NCBI GenBank assembly: GCA_030142905.1
Contig: JASJOG010000047.1
Location: forward strand, 1,321,001-1,385,000
From: Heliopora coerulea
Lineage: Eukaryota > Cnidaria > Anthozoa > Scleralcyonacea > Helioporidae
Length of the DNA: 64,000 nt
Direction of reading: 5' to 3'
Part shown: positions 1 through 15,600 of the stretch, in pieces
Layout: each line of letters opens with the position of its first letter
How positions within the stretch are numbered: the stretch's first letter is position 1
Translations under genes and position numbers: made by a program
Notes under the pieces: model-generated
What the model saw: the letters and a program-made list of their open reading frames with translations, nothing else
Told to the model about the DNA's origin: nothing
Databases searched by the model: none

Positions 1-1131
1 TAAACCTTTTAGAGTTTATTTTAATATAGAAAATTACACAAACGATCGGCACATTTTGTCTTTGGTAGATCTTTTTTTTTGTCGTGTTGTTTCCGCCTGT
101 CTCAAACAAGCTTCTCGCTAACACGAAACTTGCGGCCGGCAGCAGAGCTGTTTGACTTTTCAGCCAAGTTAAGAACCTTCAACTTCGTTGAAGATACGAA
201 CATATATTTCAAGATACGAATCGTGCTTTGTATCTTCGTCGTTTGGGAGGCATGTCGAAGTCTTTACACCGTAAGAATGAGGTTTGTAAAAATATGTCGA
301 CCATGTTGATGTGCCTATTCACTAGCAATGAGCTGATTGGTCCATTTCGTGACGCATACGGAGGACTGGTACTACAAATATCGGGTCCATGATTTCGCTC
401 AATTTCATGACCCTTTGTATAAGTCGAGGTGGACTTTTAGAGATCAATTTTGGGTCCTAGAAAATCGACTTATACGCCGCGAAATACGGTAACATGTTTC
501 CTGCAATTTTTATATGATAAATCTACAAAAGTGAGCTTGTTTCTATGAAAGTAGCATTATAGATACTGTGGATTACTTCACTTAAATTGATCAGGTGAGG
601 AGACTAGTGAGATAAACCATCAGAATTTGGTCTGAACACTTCATGGCTTAGAATTTCTTGCTAGGGCCATATTAAAGAGAACTTGGATCAATTCTGTATG
701 CATTATGGATATTCTTTAAAATATTTCTCTAGAAAATGGTTTGTGAACTTTTATTTTCAATTTCTTTGTCAGAATGAGTCAGGATTTGATATCTAATGTG
801 GGGAAAAAAAGAAATGTGCTCTGTAATTTCTTTATCACTTGCAAGAGTGGTACCTTCACGTGGGATTTATGTTAATCATGTGCACCCCTATTAAGTCACC
901 AAGACAGTGATAATTTGACACAAGCAAAAGGATATATCCAATCTCCCTAGTTTTTATAGCTAAAGCTATCAAAAGTAGGTGGTAATATATCGTGTGTGCT
1001 CTTAAGAAAATCGAAATGTCCGCATAATCTGTTGCTTCCGCAAGGGTGCTCCCCCCACTTGTACGCCCTTCAATACGCCCCTCCTTCGACTCTGGGCTCG
1101 ATTAGATGACGTCACAATCCACAATTTTGTT
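1..1131. other. 5' flank of AFG1L, no gene seen
   Basis: Sequence upstream of the AFG1L start. Short open frames here (for example 79-309, +) have no recognisable family, splice context or motif and look like chance. The proximal promoter of AFG1L should lie just left of 1132, but I see no convincing TATA or initiator element that I would annotate. Confidence 0.5.
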
Positions 1132-3602
1132 ATGGCGTCTCGTGGTGCTAACTTTGGCACGACAGGACGGTATTTACAGTGCTTACCAAAGTTTTTTAGA
1201 TGTAGCAATGGGGCTCCGTTTTCTTCGTCCTCTTCACAGTTGGCCGGTAAGAGATTCTTTGCTATCTAGAAAGTTATAAGCTCCATTATGTTTGAGTAGT
1301 TCACCTTGAATAACTACTGTCAGGTTCTCTTTGATGTGTCGACTGTTTTAAGTCCTTTTACTTGAACTTGTCACGAGACTAATGGTTTGAAGGAAAATAA
1401 ACGCGACGAATCTTTGGAATAATAAGATACTGGTATAATGGAGTCAGGTATAATGAAGTCAGGTGTAATGAAAGATAGCGACTGCACATGGCGTGGTTGG
1501 CTCTGATTTTTGTTCTCTCACTGGTGATTCCAATACAGTAATTACTAACGTTAGTCGTCGGATTCCTAATCATAATCACGTTACATAATCACGTTACATC
1601 ATCAACGTCGAATTTGAAGTTATCTTGGAGATATTTGAAGTTATCGGTTTGAGATAGTTATGTCAAACCGATGGTAATGGAGATACGGATTATTTAATTT
1701 GATTATCGTAAAGCATTTGACCTTATCGATCATGAGTATAGTTGTAAAACTGATTTAAGAGTATTTTATTAAAGATTTAAGATGAGGTTTTGGCGGGTAA
1801 ACTATGCTCTTTAGATTTACCAGTCAGTGTAGTTAACTGGATTATTGATTTTATAAGCGACCGACACCAAAGGATCAAACTTGCAGACGACTGTTTCTCC
1901 GAGTGGCGTAAAGTACCTTCAGGCGTCCCTCAAGACACAAAATTAGGCCCGTGGCTTTTTTTAATCATGATAAATGACCTTACTATACATGACGAGTTCC
2001 TGTGGAAATTTGTTGACGACACAACAATTTCAGAAACTATCGCTCCGAATAATATAAGTCATTTACAAGGTTTTGTTGACAAAATTATGCAGTGGTCGAC
2101 ATTAAATAAATTTCAGCTCAATTCGGATAAATGTAAAGAACTTCGAGTATCGTTTGCTAAAACACAGCGACAATTTTCCCCCATTATGGTTAACGGCAAA
2201 AAACTGAAGATTGTTCCAAAGGCTAAGTTACTTGGTCTTACCATCTCTAGTAATTTAACTTGGAATGCGCACGTTAGAGATGTGATTAAGAAAGCATCCC
2301 AAAGAATCTACTTCTTAATTCAATTAAAGAGGGCAAATATTTCTCACGACGATTTAAAATTATTTTACCTTACGTGTATTAGATCAATTTTGGATTATGC
2401 TGTACCTGTTTTCCACTATTCTCTACCAAAATATTTGATGAATGAAATGGAACGTATTCAAATGGGAGTCATTTTTCCTGATCTTGAATATAGTAGAGCA
2501 TTAGAAAGACTATGTATATATAGATCATCTTGATGTACATCATAAAACTCTTTGTCAATCCCTTTTTAAGTCAATTAGCAACAATGAAAATCATCACCTC
2601 CATTGTCTTTTACCACCATCTTATGATTCATGATATAATCTTAGACAGACATGTAAGTTTTTAGTTCCAAATTTTAAAACTAATCATTGTAAGAACTCCT
2701 TTGTATATTTTTCTTGTTATGATACAAATTGTAATACTTAAAGTGATCAATATAATTTGTAAATATGCAATTCAGCCGTTACTGGCTGCACATGTATTTC
2801 TTTTATAAGCACAATAAACAATACCTTACAAATGTGTTGTAACACATTTCGGTTTGCATTTGTTTTTGGTTGAACATTTTCCATTTAAAACTGGGGCTGG
2901 AAAAGGGATTACATTGTACTTTAACTTGAGCATGTTTGTTGAACTGATCAGTTTTGTAACAAGAAGCTGTTCATAAGTTTTCATACTGGTTTTCCACTCA
3001 GTAAAGTATTTATTGTTAAACTGTACCGTCTGGGTTATTCACAAACCTTCAGACGTTACAGTATTTCAATACTACCCAGCATCTTAATAATGTTAAAAGA
3101 ACCAAACAATAACACAGCCTGAAAAGCTTAGTCTAAAAAGCAACTAGAGTTCTAAGTTATGACTTTTTTTATCTTCAATGTGGAGCTGCGATTTATCAGT
3201 CAGTGACTTGGTGCATTATCCATCCAATTCCAATAATTTTCCTTCTCAATTCCAATGGCTTTTATTTGAAACCCTAAACGTTAAACCATACAATCTGCTG
3301 TACTACCATACAGTGTAATTAACATTATTAATCAATGTACAAGGATTTTTTTCTCCTTTTTTTCCATAGACAATATTTTGAGTTCTTATGACAGACTGGT
3401 TGAACAGAAGTTTTTGAAAGAAGACAAGCATCAGAGGACAGTTGTTGACCAACTTAAAAGGCTAAGTGATGAGATTAAGAAGTATAGACCTTCCAAACCT
3501 AGAATATGGAATAAGGTACCAATAATAAAAGTATAATAATAATAGTAATAGTAATGATTATAATGATGACATCAAGAATTAGTGATGATTATAAAGTAAA
3601 TA

Positions 3603-3645
<43 letters not shown>

Positions 3646-6600
3646 GATGTTTTATATGCATATTCTCAAGCTATTTTACTCAGAAAAACTTTCTGAGTCC
3701 CTGATGGAAATTGATCCTGTAACCTTCTGATTGCCAATGAGATGCTCTAACCATTGAGCTAGTTGGACTCAGATAGTGAGCAAAGGTTGCATTTATACAC
3801 TGGTTCAAATTGATTGAGTATGTGGGTATAAAACATCATATATTTACCAAGCTACCACATTTAATAACTCATTATTATTATCATCATTATTATTATTATC
3901 ATTATGAATATTATTGTAATAATAAGTGTCCACAGTGGGGTGCTAGCCCCTTAATGCCTTATTGTAAATAACTGAGTGTTCTTTAAAGTTTTTTAGCAAT
4001 ACAAAGTCATTAAAGCAAAATGTCCCAAAAGGAATTTACCTGTATGGTAGTGTTGGTGAGTGACTTACTTGGGAATGCACATTTTTCATACTTAGAAATA
4101 TTGGAACAGTGGTTTGAAAGCAAGTACAGGTAGTCCAAAATATAGATTTATTGAATCTAATTCAAAATGGTCTCTAGAATTTCTTGTGACACCTTTATTG
4201 TCATTTAGCCTGTCTTGAGGTACTAAAAATTCTCAGCAAACAATTTTCTTAGTTACTGGTACTGCATTATGATATTGTAGATGGCAATTCAGTTTACAAT
4301 ATTGTTTGGTTTGTAAACATGTTTAGCTTGTAAAGATCTCATTGACAACATTATTGGGAAACGCATTTAGAATCAAATTTTCAAGAGCTTCTAATGGAGT
4401 GATTTTTACCAAAGCCTTTTCTCATTTTGGTCCAAATCCAGGTTTTATTATTTTGTTATGGCTGGCAACAGACAATTTTACTTGTTCATAAAAAGCTAAC
4501 CCACTTGCTAACACTTTAAGAGGTCTATTCTGGGTTTATCATATTGACAATTCTATTTGACAGAAGAGAATGTATATATATGAGAAAGGAGTGTCAGCCT
4601 TACTGCTACAACTATTTGATAGACTTTTAGTATTCCTGTCTTGCTGACCTTAGTCCACCCTTTTCATTTTCAAATACATACTCCTGTGTATCCTGATCCT
4701 TAATTTTATAAGTTTAAGTTAAAACTGAAGTTTAATATTTTTAAGTCCAGCTCTGTATTTTTTACAGGATAGTAACTGAGTTGTTACACAATTTGTATCA
4801 ATTTTTAATGTCTGAACTCTGTTACAACAATGTGGCTTTTGTCCTGTGTACAGTAATCCTTTCAATTTTCATTTTTGTGGATTTATTACTCCGTAAATGT
4901 GTGTATTTTTCCAACATCATTTGAGACTTTATAATTTTGTGAAAAGCCATTAACTTTGTAGTCTATTCGGTGAATGTCTGGCATTTACATTTCATCACAT
5001 GAAATACATAAAACTGTGCATTGAAGTATTTGTTGTTCATACTTGTTGATATTCTATATTTTATTATATACAATGTTGGTGTCCCACTGCATATTCTATT
5101 TTAATTATAATATATATTGTATCATAATCATAAATTATTATATAATACAGAGTACAAATCAGCAGCTCATGCTTTGCAATTTGTGAAGCAATTTTAGTCT
5201 TTTGTGAAGCACAAACCAAGTGAAAGATGGAAAAATGTGAAGCATAAAAAATAAAAAAAACCCCCAAAAAACCCCAAAAAAACAAACTAAATAAATCATG
5301 TTTTGTGAGATGTTTCCATTTTTTCAAACTGAGAACTTAATGACAAAACCATAGCCAAACTCAACTGAAAAGCACAGTAAACCTCTATCATGTTAAATCT
5401 TTCATGTCTTTTTCGTATTTATTCTGATAAGGTGGTCTGTGACAGAGGCAAGCTGATGTGCTGACCTGGTAGCCTGATTAAATTAAAAATGGCTGCAAGT
5501 ATGTAGGAAATAGCAAGTGAGAGACTGGAATGGGAACTTTGCTATTTCTGTTGCACATCCACACATCATGTTTTCTGAGACTTTCCATTTTTTCAAACTG
5601 ATAACTTAATGAAAAATCCATAGCCAAACTCAACTGAAGAGCACAGTAGAGTACTTCAATTACACACACAAACTTGCACTGATCTTAGAAATAAACTTCT
5701 TAGTCAGCATAAGTAATCTTTTAGTAACACTACAGGAACTAAATATTGCTGATAGTTAGGTAATGGAATCAGTAAAACAACATAAAAAATCATCCAAGCC
5801 ACCATTTGGGTTGGTTTGCATGTCAACTTTTTTTGTGAAGTTGTTTTGACTCTGAAATTTGTACCCTGTAATATGTTGTTATTAGATTAGGTTCTATCAT
5901 ATTGTATCATACCATATGATATGATATCATATATCATATCATATATCATAATTATGTTGATATTCTATTGTTTACTTATTCATATATGATGAATGTATTT
6001 ACACATAAATAGCCAGATATTCATTGAATACACTGTACCCTTCTCTCAACCAGTATTAGGACCATTGAAAATATAGAACTCATTGCCAAGCTATCTATAA
6101 CTGCCTTTATGGCTCAATTTACCATGGCTACTGCCAGACGATTTCACTCTCCAAGGGGAGATGTTTTGGACCAGAAAGGGTTAAGAATACTTCAGCTAAT
6201 TTGGCCTCAGTAAATTTTGGAGGACCAACACTTAGAATCAATTTTAGGGAGTTCACCTCAAGCACTTAAGTGTGTTATGGAAGTGTCTAACTTGATGGTA
6301 GTTGGTGATTATATTACTTTAAAATTTGGGATGTTCCAGGATGTTTAGGGGGAGGTGGGCCCAGCCTCCAAAGCAACCATGCTAGGTTTGTACTGTAGCT
6401 TTAGTGTACTCTTGCTACTGTTCCTTGGTGCATGTACATTTACTGACTCCTCATTTTTTGTGTTTTGATTTAAGGTTGTGGAAAGACAATGTTAATGGAC
6501 ATGTTTTACGAACATGTAAAATTTGAGAAGAAACAGCGGATTCATTTTAATGCTTTTATGTTGAATGTCCATGACCGTAAGTATAAATATTTAAAACTAA

Positions 6601-9600
6601 CCACTAAAAACCCCACTAAAATTAGGTCATGTCCTTTCCACTGCAATTCTTATACCTTTTAGTAATACATGCATTAGGGAAACAATTTATTTGCATTTTG
6701 ACCAGCAATATTCATCCTTAGATGCAACTTTAAATGCTCTAAAGATTCACTTCCTGTTGTATGTAACAAAAGAAAGCTGATACGATTTTCATGAAAAAAC
6801 ATACTCTATTTTTTAACCAATCACAGGGGGGGAATTCCCACTTGCCTTTGGTTTCTCCCCTGATATTAGTTTGCATTTCCAGAACCATGATGACTAAATT
6901 TTCTTATGATGTTACCATAAGAATGATTAATTTTGTAAAATAGAAACGTGATGATCGAGATAGTTTGGGTGGATTTACTACTAGCCAACGAAGACAATCA
7001 GATCTATTACTCTACATACTATTACTTTATATGCTATTACCTTAAATGGTGCAACAGCAGCTTAAGCTCGCAATTTATAAATTACTAAGCTGAATGCCGT
7101 GTTTGGTCTGGTTTTTCTTTATGAATTTAGAATTTTCAGTTTGACTTTACAAACTTGTCAGTCTGAGGGATAAGGAAGCAACACATTCAAGATGAAAAGT
7201 TTCGTCAAAGAATACTATATGTTCCCCAACTAGTTTCAGTCTGTAGACTTGAGTCACCTGAAGCAAGTAGTGGAAGCAATTACATAAAAAAGGGGCTGTA
7301 CGAAAAACGAAAACAAAAAAAAAACAACGTGAATCGGGTAGAACTTAGTCAAACGCTGTCGCGTGAACATGCACGTGGCACGGAAATTTCCCGACTAATT
7401 AAGTAAATTTCCCCCACCTAGGGAAAGGAGTTTAGTCTGTTATCTGTAGAGTGTTGATCAATAAGGAGTCGAGCCAATAAAGTGTTTTATTTCAAATCAG
7501 TTTCAAGTGTTTAGTTCTTTTTCGAACATGTAAGTTCGAACAGGGACTGAATAAGCAATGGTCTGTCTCTACTGAAGAATGAACTTTCTTGGAAAGAGTG
7601 TTACGCTCCCTATAGATGTACAACATGCCACATGAAGGATATCGTTACAGTAAATTTTACAAAGTTCTTTGGGTTATTTTCAGGTGTTCACAAGTTGAAA
7701 AGTAAATTAGTTCCCAGAGACAAAAAGAAAAGTAAAGCCCAGCCAGTTGATCCAATTCCTCCAATAGCGGAAGAAATCAGCGAAGAATCATGGTTGCTAT
7801 GTTTTGACGAATTTCAGGTACGTCGGCAATGTGAAAGTGAAGAAAATGTTAAGCACAAGGACAGCAATTTAGCATGTGTAAAACTAGCTACGCTTATAAC
7901 AACTGTTACAAGCAGGTTGTGAACAACCTTGGAAAGTCGAAAGGATGAGGGAACTGCTCAAACTTAACAGAGGAAGTACTGACGTTTTGAACGAAGTCGC
8001 TTCGTTCCCAGGGGTGGCGCTACAGGGGGCTACAGCCCCACATCGGGGAACCTTAGCCCCCTGATGAGGAAAAATCAACAATTTGTCGGAGAATTTTCAC
8101 TAATGATAACACATTTATATGTTGTACAAACTATGAGTACTAGCTGATTTAGACAAAAAAAAATAATAGACTCTTCCCTTCATGTCAAAACTAAGAGTAA
8201 ACTGTTTCTAGTTTTCGGTAAGTAATAGCATGATGTTTACGACCTTCAAACAAGAAATGTAGAAAGGAGGCGTCGTCCTGGCTCCCCTGGTGTACCCCCC
8301 TGTCCGGAACGTTAGCTTCTACGTTGGGAAATTTCTGGCACCATCCCTGTTCACCCCGTCAAAAGGCTTTTCCTCGTCCTTTTGACTTTTCATACACGTC
8401 GTTCATAACTGCCTTCGCGGCGCTCTAGTTCTCATAACAACCTCAAAGGATGGAACTATGAAAATATTTAAAGGAATAAAAAACAATCAAATAACTTGCA
8501 CAGCTACTTTTACCTCAAGACAATTTTATTCGCGACCCATAACGTAGTTAGTGCTAGTACAATTACTGCTTTCTTGTTGTAAGTTGCATTTTATTCCGTA
8601 CACATTTATGGGGTTACTTCTTGTGATTGTCTCAAAAATATATTCGAACATCCTATGAAATTAACTGAATATTTCATGATAGACCAACACCGGTAAAGTC
8701 AACTAGAAAAGTTGACTTTGGCGGGATTCGAACTCACATCTTCGGGTTACCAGACCGCTGCTCCGTCAATTGAAGTATTCTGTTCATGTTTCCCTGAGGA
8801 TGATCCTAATCTATGAAATTAATATTCCTACTTTAATGCCAGGACTAAATATTTATTGCCAGGTTACTGATATAGCGGATGCTATGATTCTGCGTCGATT
8901 GTTCACAGCGCTGTTTGAAAATGGTGTCATTGTGGTAGCTACGTCCAACAGAGCTCCGGATGGTGAGTGAGCTACCCTAGTCGCGTAAATGGTGTTGTCA
9001 AAATATACTTAATTACGAAAGTGATTTTACTTTAATTTCAAAGTACTCTTAACATGATAGAAAATAAAGAGAATCGTTTGAACTCGGGAAAATCAGTGTG
9101 TGTTGGTGAAAGTTGATCGCCCAGGTTCAAGTAGTCGTGAGTAAAACTGGTCGAGGTGTTTGTTGTGACCAGTGGCATAGCCAGGGGGGTCGGGGGCTCA
9201 ACCCCCCTTATAGTGACAGTAAGCTTGAGTTTCCTGTTTAATAATGAGTCATGAGAGAGTATCAGAATCTGGCCAGCTTTGATTTGCAAGCTTGAAAAAG
9301 CTCTCAGCATCTGGATAAATTGCCGATACCTATTATTTGAAGTGCTGAAGAGAGGCTGTGAAGGTTTGGTCATTTGTCAGCAAGATATTGAACAAACGTT
9401 AATCGCCGACGAATGTCGATTGTCGGACAAAAGCGCTTGCAGTAGTCAGCGTCAGTAGTGGCAGAAGTTGTTTGACATTGAGAACTCCCCCTAGAAAAAT
9501 TCCTGGCTACGCGCTTGGTTGTGACTGATGTTTTGACGGCCTCACCGGCAGTCATCTTCAGAGTCAAGTAAGGAGTGACCGTCAGATTTGTGAATTTTTG

Positions 9601-12600
9601 GTTCATTAGATCATGTGTGTCGGCAGAACAAATGTGCTCACCTATAACTAACCACTGACGCACACCAACAACAGCTGCTCACACCACCACTCAATACTGA
9701 CTACACACCCACATACATCCACCAAGCGAAGACTCTTCGTTAACACCACCCACACGTGACGTCACGAACCAGATACATCGATAGGCAAACCTGCCTGTCA
9801 CTCCTTACTCGACTCTGAAGATGGTCGGTGCTGACGCCATCGAAACGTCAGTTAACAAACACCACAATCGGTCTTCCTCAAGATTTCTTCAACCTGCACT
9901 ATTAACTTTTACCAATACGTAATCACAAAGAATGGTCTTTACAGTTCTTTGTCGTGCGTTTATTTTTGTTCTTGAGATAATTGGCTTTTTATAACACAGA
10001 TAAAGTATTGGAAGACGGTAATCCCGACAACCAGAATTATGACGTAGTTAAAAGTCTAGTAACCATTACCAATTTTATAAGTGATCTCGGTGAATAACTT
10101 CGAAGGTATACGCCACTTGTGGGTTTGTCACGTTACTATTGGCCGAAATTGACGTCATCATATATTTAATTTGCATATTACAAAATGCCGATGTTTACCG
10201 GGACGAGAATGGGTATCTGAACACTGAAATCACCATAGTTCAGTACTAAGGGAATCTAATCAAATAAAATCAAGATATGTTAAGATCAGCGTTTCTCAGC
10301 GGGGGAGGTGCCACCCCCTTTAGGCGTTTAGAGAACGGTGGAGGAAGATGGACGCAAGGCAGGAGAGATGGAGGAATTAGGATGCAAATAGAGAGTGTTT
10401 ATCAGTCATTCACCACCATGATGGTTCCTTTATAGTCAGATATGCAGTACTTTCAGGGATCGAACTCAAATTTTGGAATAATTAACCGCTCGGGATAGTA
10501 GACAGAAATTTTCTTAACCAAATGATAAAGTTTACGATCCGAGGCTCTGTAAACAAATTTTCAGTTTACTGCTTGTTATTTTAGTCATTTTAGATTTAAA
10601 TTCGTGTTTTCTGATCGTTCGAAAAGCTAGCAATCTCATAGCAAAAAAAAACGAGTATCATTTGCTGAGATTCAATTTCATCCTTTCGCACAAGACTTTT
10701 CCTGGTACGAAATTATCTCAAACTAAAAGTGTCTTTATTTATACTGGATAACCCTATAAGCTACCTCAGCTGTTCTCCCTGGAGGTCCAGTAAGGGTCCC
10801 CCTTCATGGGTCCAGTGTTACTACAGGAGGAACCTGGAGTACCCGGAGAATACCTGCGATGCTTGATAGAGTGAAACTGGACAACACTCTTCTCACATGT
10901 GACCAAGGTAACTTTAATGAGATAACTGCACGGAGCCGTAATCGAAACAGTGGTGAGAGACACGTGCACTACCATTGTGCCACCAGCACTCCACACCATG
11001 TCGGATTACTTAAACAGATTTTCAGTTACCATGCAATGAAAACTGCTACCTGTTGGTTGACGGGATACTGTTCATTTCGAGTCCTGACTTCATTTTGAAC
11101 TTCCGAATTACTTATTTTAAGCCTGGTTCTCATATAAACACAAAGATCGTGCGATAGTCGCACGATACAATGGTTTTTTTAGTCTTGCGATTATCGTACG
11201 ATTATGAGAACATACCAGTCACTGTTATCGTGGAGATCGTGGCAGTCGTGGGACGTGAGTCGTGAAAGTAGGTTTGGAATCTTCTTTCAAGATTGGTTCT
11301 CATATAATCATAACGATCGTGCGACTTTTGCAGGATCTTTACGGTTATATGAGAACCAGGCTTTAAAGATAGAAATATCCGTTATTTTAATGGTAGGAAT
11401 ATCTATAAATAGAATCTGTGTGCTGATTATGGCATGTAAAAATTGAAACAAAGGGGAACCACAATAAGACTGGCCAAATAAAAACGTAAGTTGACTCAAC
11501 TTATTCTTATGCTAGCCGTAATGCCACGGCCGTATTGGCTGTCCAGGCAAGGATATGAAAACAAACTGGCGACGACTTGTTTTGGCAGCGAAACAACAAC
11601 ACAAGTCGAACAAACTTTGCATCAAAATTTGAATACGCTCAAACTTGCTTCAAGTCAATGCAACCTAGTGCAAGGTGAGAGTTGTAATGACTAGCATTTG
11701 CCTTCCCCCGGATTTTTCACACAGAACACGCACTCGGAATCTTGGTCGCTCGGTCTGTACAACAACTTCAGGCAAATACGTTGCCCCTCGGAGTTCGCTT
11801 TCAGTTCACAAATCTAATATTTTGCTTCTTGCTGAACGTTTTTCAACCAACCCTCGCAATGACATAACTGCAATAATTTTGCATTGTGTTGAATTACAGT
11901 GTTCGACTTCATGTAAAAATGTTGTTTTGTATTTCTTCAGATCTTTATAAAAATGGACTTCAGAGAAGTAATTTTGTACCTCTTATACCAGTATTAAAGG
12001 TACGATACTTAAATCGCCATTTCAACCCAAGCGAAATTACTAAATTATTAAGCTTGACATAGTTTAGTTAACCTATTCCTGGCTAAAACAGCCTTTTTCT
12101 ATCTTCCTTTGACTAAAGCCAAATAAGTTTATCGGCAGAGTTCTCGAGTCAGCAGTGAGTCTTCCCACAAATAGGTTTAAACTTATCTCATTGACGCATT
12201 TCTGCTTAAAATACCTTTCTCTTTGTTAAGCAGGCTAAAGTCAGGAGATTTATTTTGCAGAGGAATAAGTTCGGCTGGCTGTCTCGCAAGGAATAGGTTG
12301 AAAACCATGTCATACGCCCATTCCTGGCAGAAGATAGCCTTTTTAGTAACAGATTAAATACGTACCGGAATACTTTACTTGGGTTTCAAAGTTCAAGTGC
12401 TATTTGAAAAGGTAGACCGAAGGCGAACCTTTTTGATGCTAGGAGGCTTTGAAATCCCGTTAAAGTCCGATGTTAAATATTTGAACAGACTTCTCAGACT
12501 CATATCCAGTGTGGTTATGAATGTTGTTTTAATGTGTTTTGGAATGTGCTTTGGAATGTGCTTTGGAATGATATGATATGAATGTATGTTTCAAATGAAA

Positions 12601-15600
12601 TATTTCAAGATACTGTTGGTTTTGCAATGAAATTTTTGTTTAGTCAGCAGCGTTTTTCACTGGGAGATTTTCAAATTCGACACCTCCTTTGAAGACATTT
12701 CTTCCATCAGTTTCAAAACCATGGCTGAACATTGATTTCTTTAACATCGATTTCTTTTATTTTCTGGTTAATGAATTATTGATGAGCTGGAGAATATTTT
12801 ATACCGGCTTGAGACGGGTTATGTTACTCTGCCGAATACCAAGCATCTGTTGCAAGAAGACTTTGTTCAGCAGACGGAAGGTGATTGCCTGGTTTCTCAA
12901 CTGGAATTGTTTAGATCAACCTTTAGTTTTCATTAAACAGCTTTCACCCCGTAATTCTGCGACACAGGGAGAAAAAGAAACCAAAACAACTGGAAGTGTT
13001 ATATTAGGTTCCATTTACCACAAAAGCTAACTTCAAATACATTTCACTTTGGCTGGTTAAAAAGAAGCTTAATATACCAGTACTTGTCTGACCCACCAAT
13101 TGTGTTTACAGGAAAATTTAACGATTGCTTTGTCTTCCAGAGCAGATGTCAAGTGGTTTGCTTGGATTCAGATATTGACTACCGTAGATTAGGTTTGTTT
13201 ATTCTTTTATATTCAGTATAGAGTATCTGTACAATATACTGCTATAATATTTACGGTAAACCACGCAAGGTTTTGCAATTCGTTTTGAAATGTGGAAACT
13301 AGAATCATTGTTCTATGTCCCAAGTGAATAATTGAAGTGTGAAAGCGACTGCGCTGCTGGTTTCACGTCACACTGAAATTACTCAACCTAACTGCATAAT
13401 CTCGCTAAAATTTACTGATGATGTTCTAAGTTAACATGCTGAGAGCTGGCAATTTCAATTTGAGTGGTGTGCCATAGATATTAAAGAAGGATTTAAAATT
13501 GTTCTGCCAATTTTCCCAAATCTGATTTGTACAATATGCATACATTGGACATGTGCATGTAAATGTACACTTCGACATATACAAGTACAGATAAATATAG
13601 AATAGAAAGGAACATACACTCATACAAAGATGTCGAATAAACTTCCATATAGACGTAGAAATAAACATCGACAGACACAGGCGTTTCTGAGGCGCATGCG
13701 CAGACGCACATGCTTGCGTAAGCCCCGAGTAAGTCGAAGGCGCTACGCATATACAGCAGGCCCACACCCAGGTGCAGACGCAGATGCTGGTGCTGGCGTG
13801 GGCGCAGACGAACTCGCGGGCTCGGATGTAAACCCTAGTACAAACACTTCTGTAGATGTAGACGTGTACACATATTTAGCTGAAATAATTTCTGGAATGT
13901 ACTGATTATTAATTTACAAGCACAAGTATGAATACGTAAGGTTAATGCCTTCAAAAAAACCCAACAGTTAATATAATTGCACTTAACTTGAGTGGAAACC
14001 TGGACTGTGGTTTTTGCGTGCGAGATGTGTAGTTGACTTTATATGGTGGTAAATGCTTTTTTCAGTCGTATCTAATCCAATTAAGTAGCGATTACGAATT
14101 TTTTCTGGGAAATTTCCATTGCATTTTAGATTTGAATTATGAAGAAAACGTATATTTTAGGTGAGTGATTTGTTGCTGGCTGATGAGGTACTGTAAAGTT
14201 GGACTTACGGTTGTTGAATAAGCTAGGTGAGCATTGGCGTTAAAATTTTTAACTAGTGTAGCCAAGAAGCAATCATTTTCTTCAATTGACCACACTGGAT
14301 TTGTGATCGTTCACATTACATTAGCTTTGTCAAAAACATATTCTTATTTTTCTACCTAATACAGAGAAATCGATTTAGTTCTATTTGCTCAATTTTAGAC
14401 GTTTGAATCCCTCATTTTTGACTTCGTAGTTGAAGTCAGTTCTCATAGGACACTGAACTAACAGTTGCAGATTGGAAAACGTCACCTCGTTACATGGCTG
14501 AGCTGCATAACTACCATGGAAAATTTGAGATCAGTCATGTTGTCAAATTCGCCTTGTGTCTGGGTCATCTTTTTTTGATTGTTCATGACGTTTCCCCACT
14601 TTCGGGTTAACCTCTCCAATGTGGCGGTTTATCGACGTCAGTGGAGTAATTCCGTAAAATCGGATGGCGTCTTCGTCCATTGTGACCGGCTTAAGTGGTC
14701 TTAATCTGCTGTAGTGAACTAATTGACCCGAGATTGAAACGGGAAGCTAGGCACAAGCGATTTTTAATGAGCTGCCTTGCTGTCACTATCACGTCACAGA
14801 TGTTCTTGTTTACGTATAAACAAATCTGAATATTTTACAGCAAAATAAGTTACAGAAGAATTGTGTAGATTATCATTCTATAATATAAAACAAACTTAAT
14901 TTTAATGCCTCAACTCCTCAATTTATTTTAGTTCCGTAGATCAAAAGTCGGATAGCCAGTTGGACAATATATTCCAAAGAATTGTTGACCAACAGCTCAG
15001 AGGTAAATTCTACGGCAATATCTTATTCCTCCATCATAACGGGAAGTTGCACATACTTGTAACGTGCATCAACTAATAAATACTTCTTGGATTCAATTCA
15101 TTATGCCTCCTTATTGGGTACTTGACGCATCTGTAACCTACAATAATGCAAATAACAAATTGCTATGCCAACTCCACTATACATACTTTTCAAACCCGCC
15201 CTTTAAAAATGACAACTGATTGCAGGTAAATGCTACTGTGAGCTACTCACCCACGTAGCCCCAGTGATGACTTTGCATGATACTTCTGAAGAAAAAGGAA
15301 CGATTACAGTGGTTTAGTAAGCACGGGAGCGTGAGGGACCGGCGCCCTCTAAAACGCTGCAAGTGGTAGGCTGAGCCCCCTAAGTATTTGATATCAACTG
15401 ATAAGGGTTCTGTGGAATGTACTGAAAATGGGCACGGAACGTCCCGCTCTCATAATGAGTATTGTGTATGTCGTTTTTTAACCTCCATAATTCTGTAAAT
15501 TCCGTCCCCAAAATGCAGGAAACAGCATTTCGGAATCCACGACTAGCCGAAAGTTTCAAAAAGTAAAAGACAAAACATATTCCGAAAAACAGTGTCATCT

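Noticed and set aside
9800..9860. Canonical hammerhead ribozyme at CTGAAGATGG...GAAACGTC
   Set aside because: Helix II does not pair next to the core, and GATGG/CCATC pairing would consume invariant residues. Listed only as a hammerhead-like relic.
10766..11098. Open frames on both strands
   Set aside because: They lie in the SINE copy and its flank and are not conserved in the other two copies.
13630..13905. Arg-rich then Gly/Ala/Asp-rich open frame on the plus strand
   Set aside because: Arises from degenerate GCAGACG/GTAGACG iterations in an AFG1L intron; overlapping minus-strand frames are equally open.
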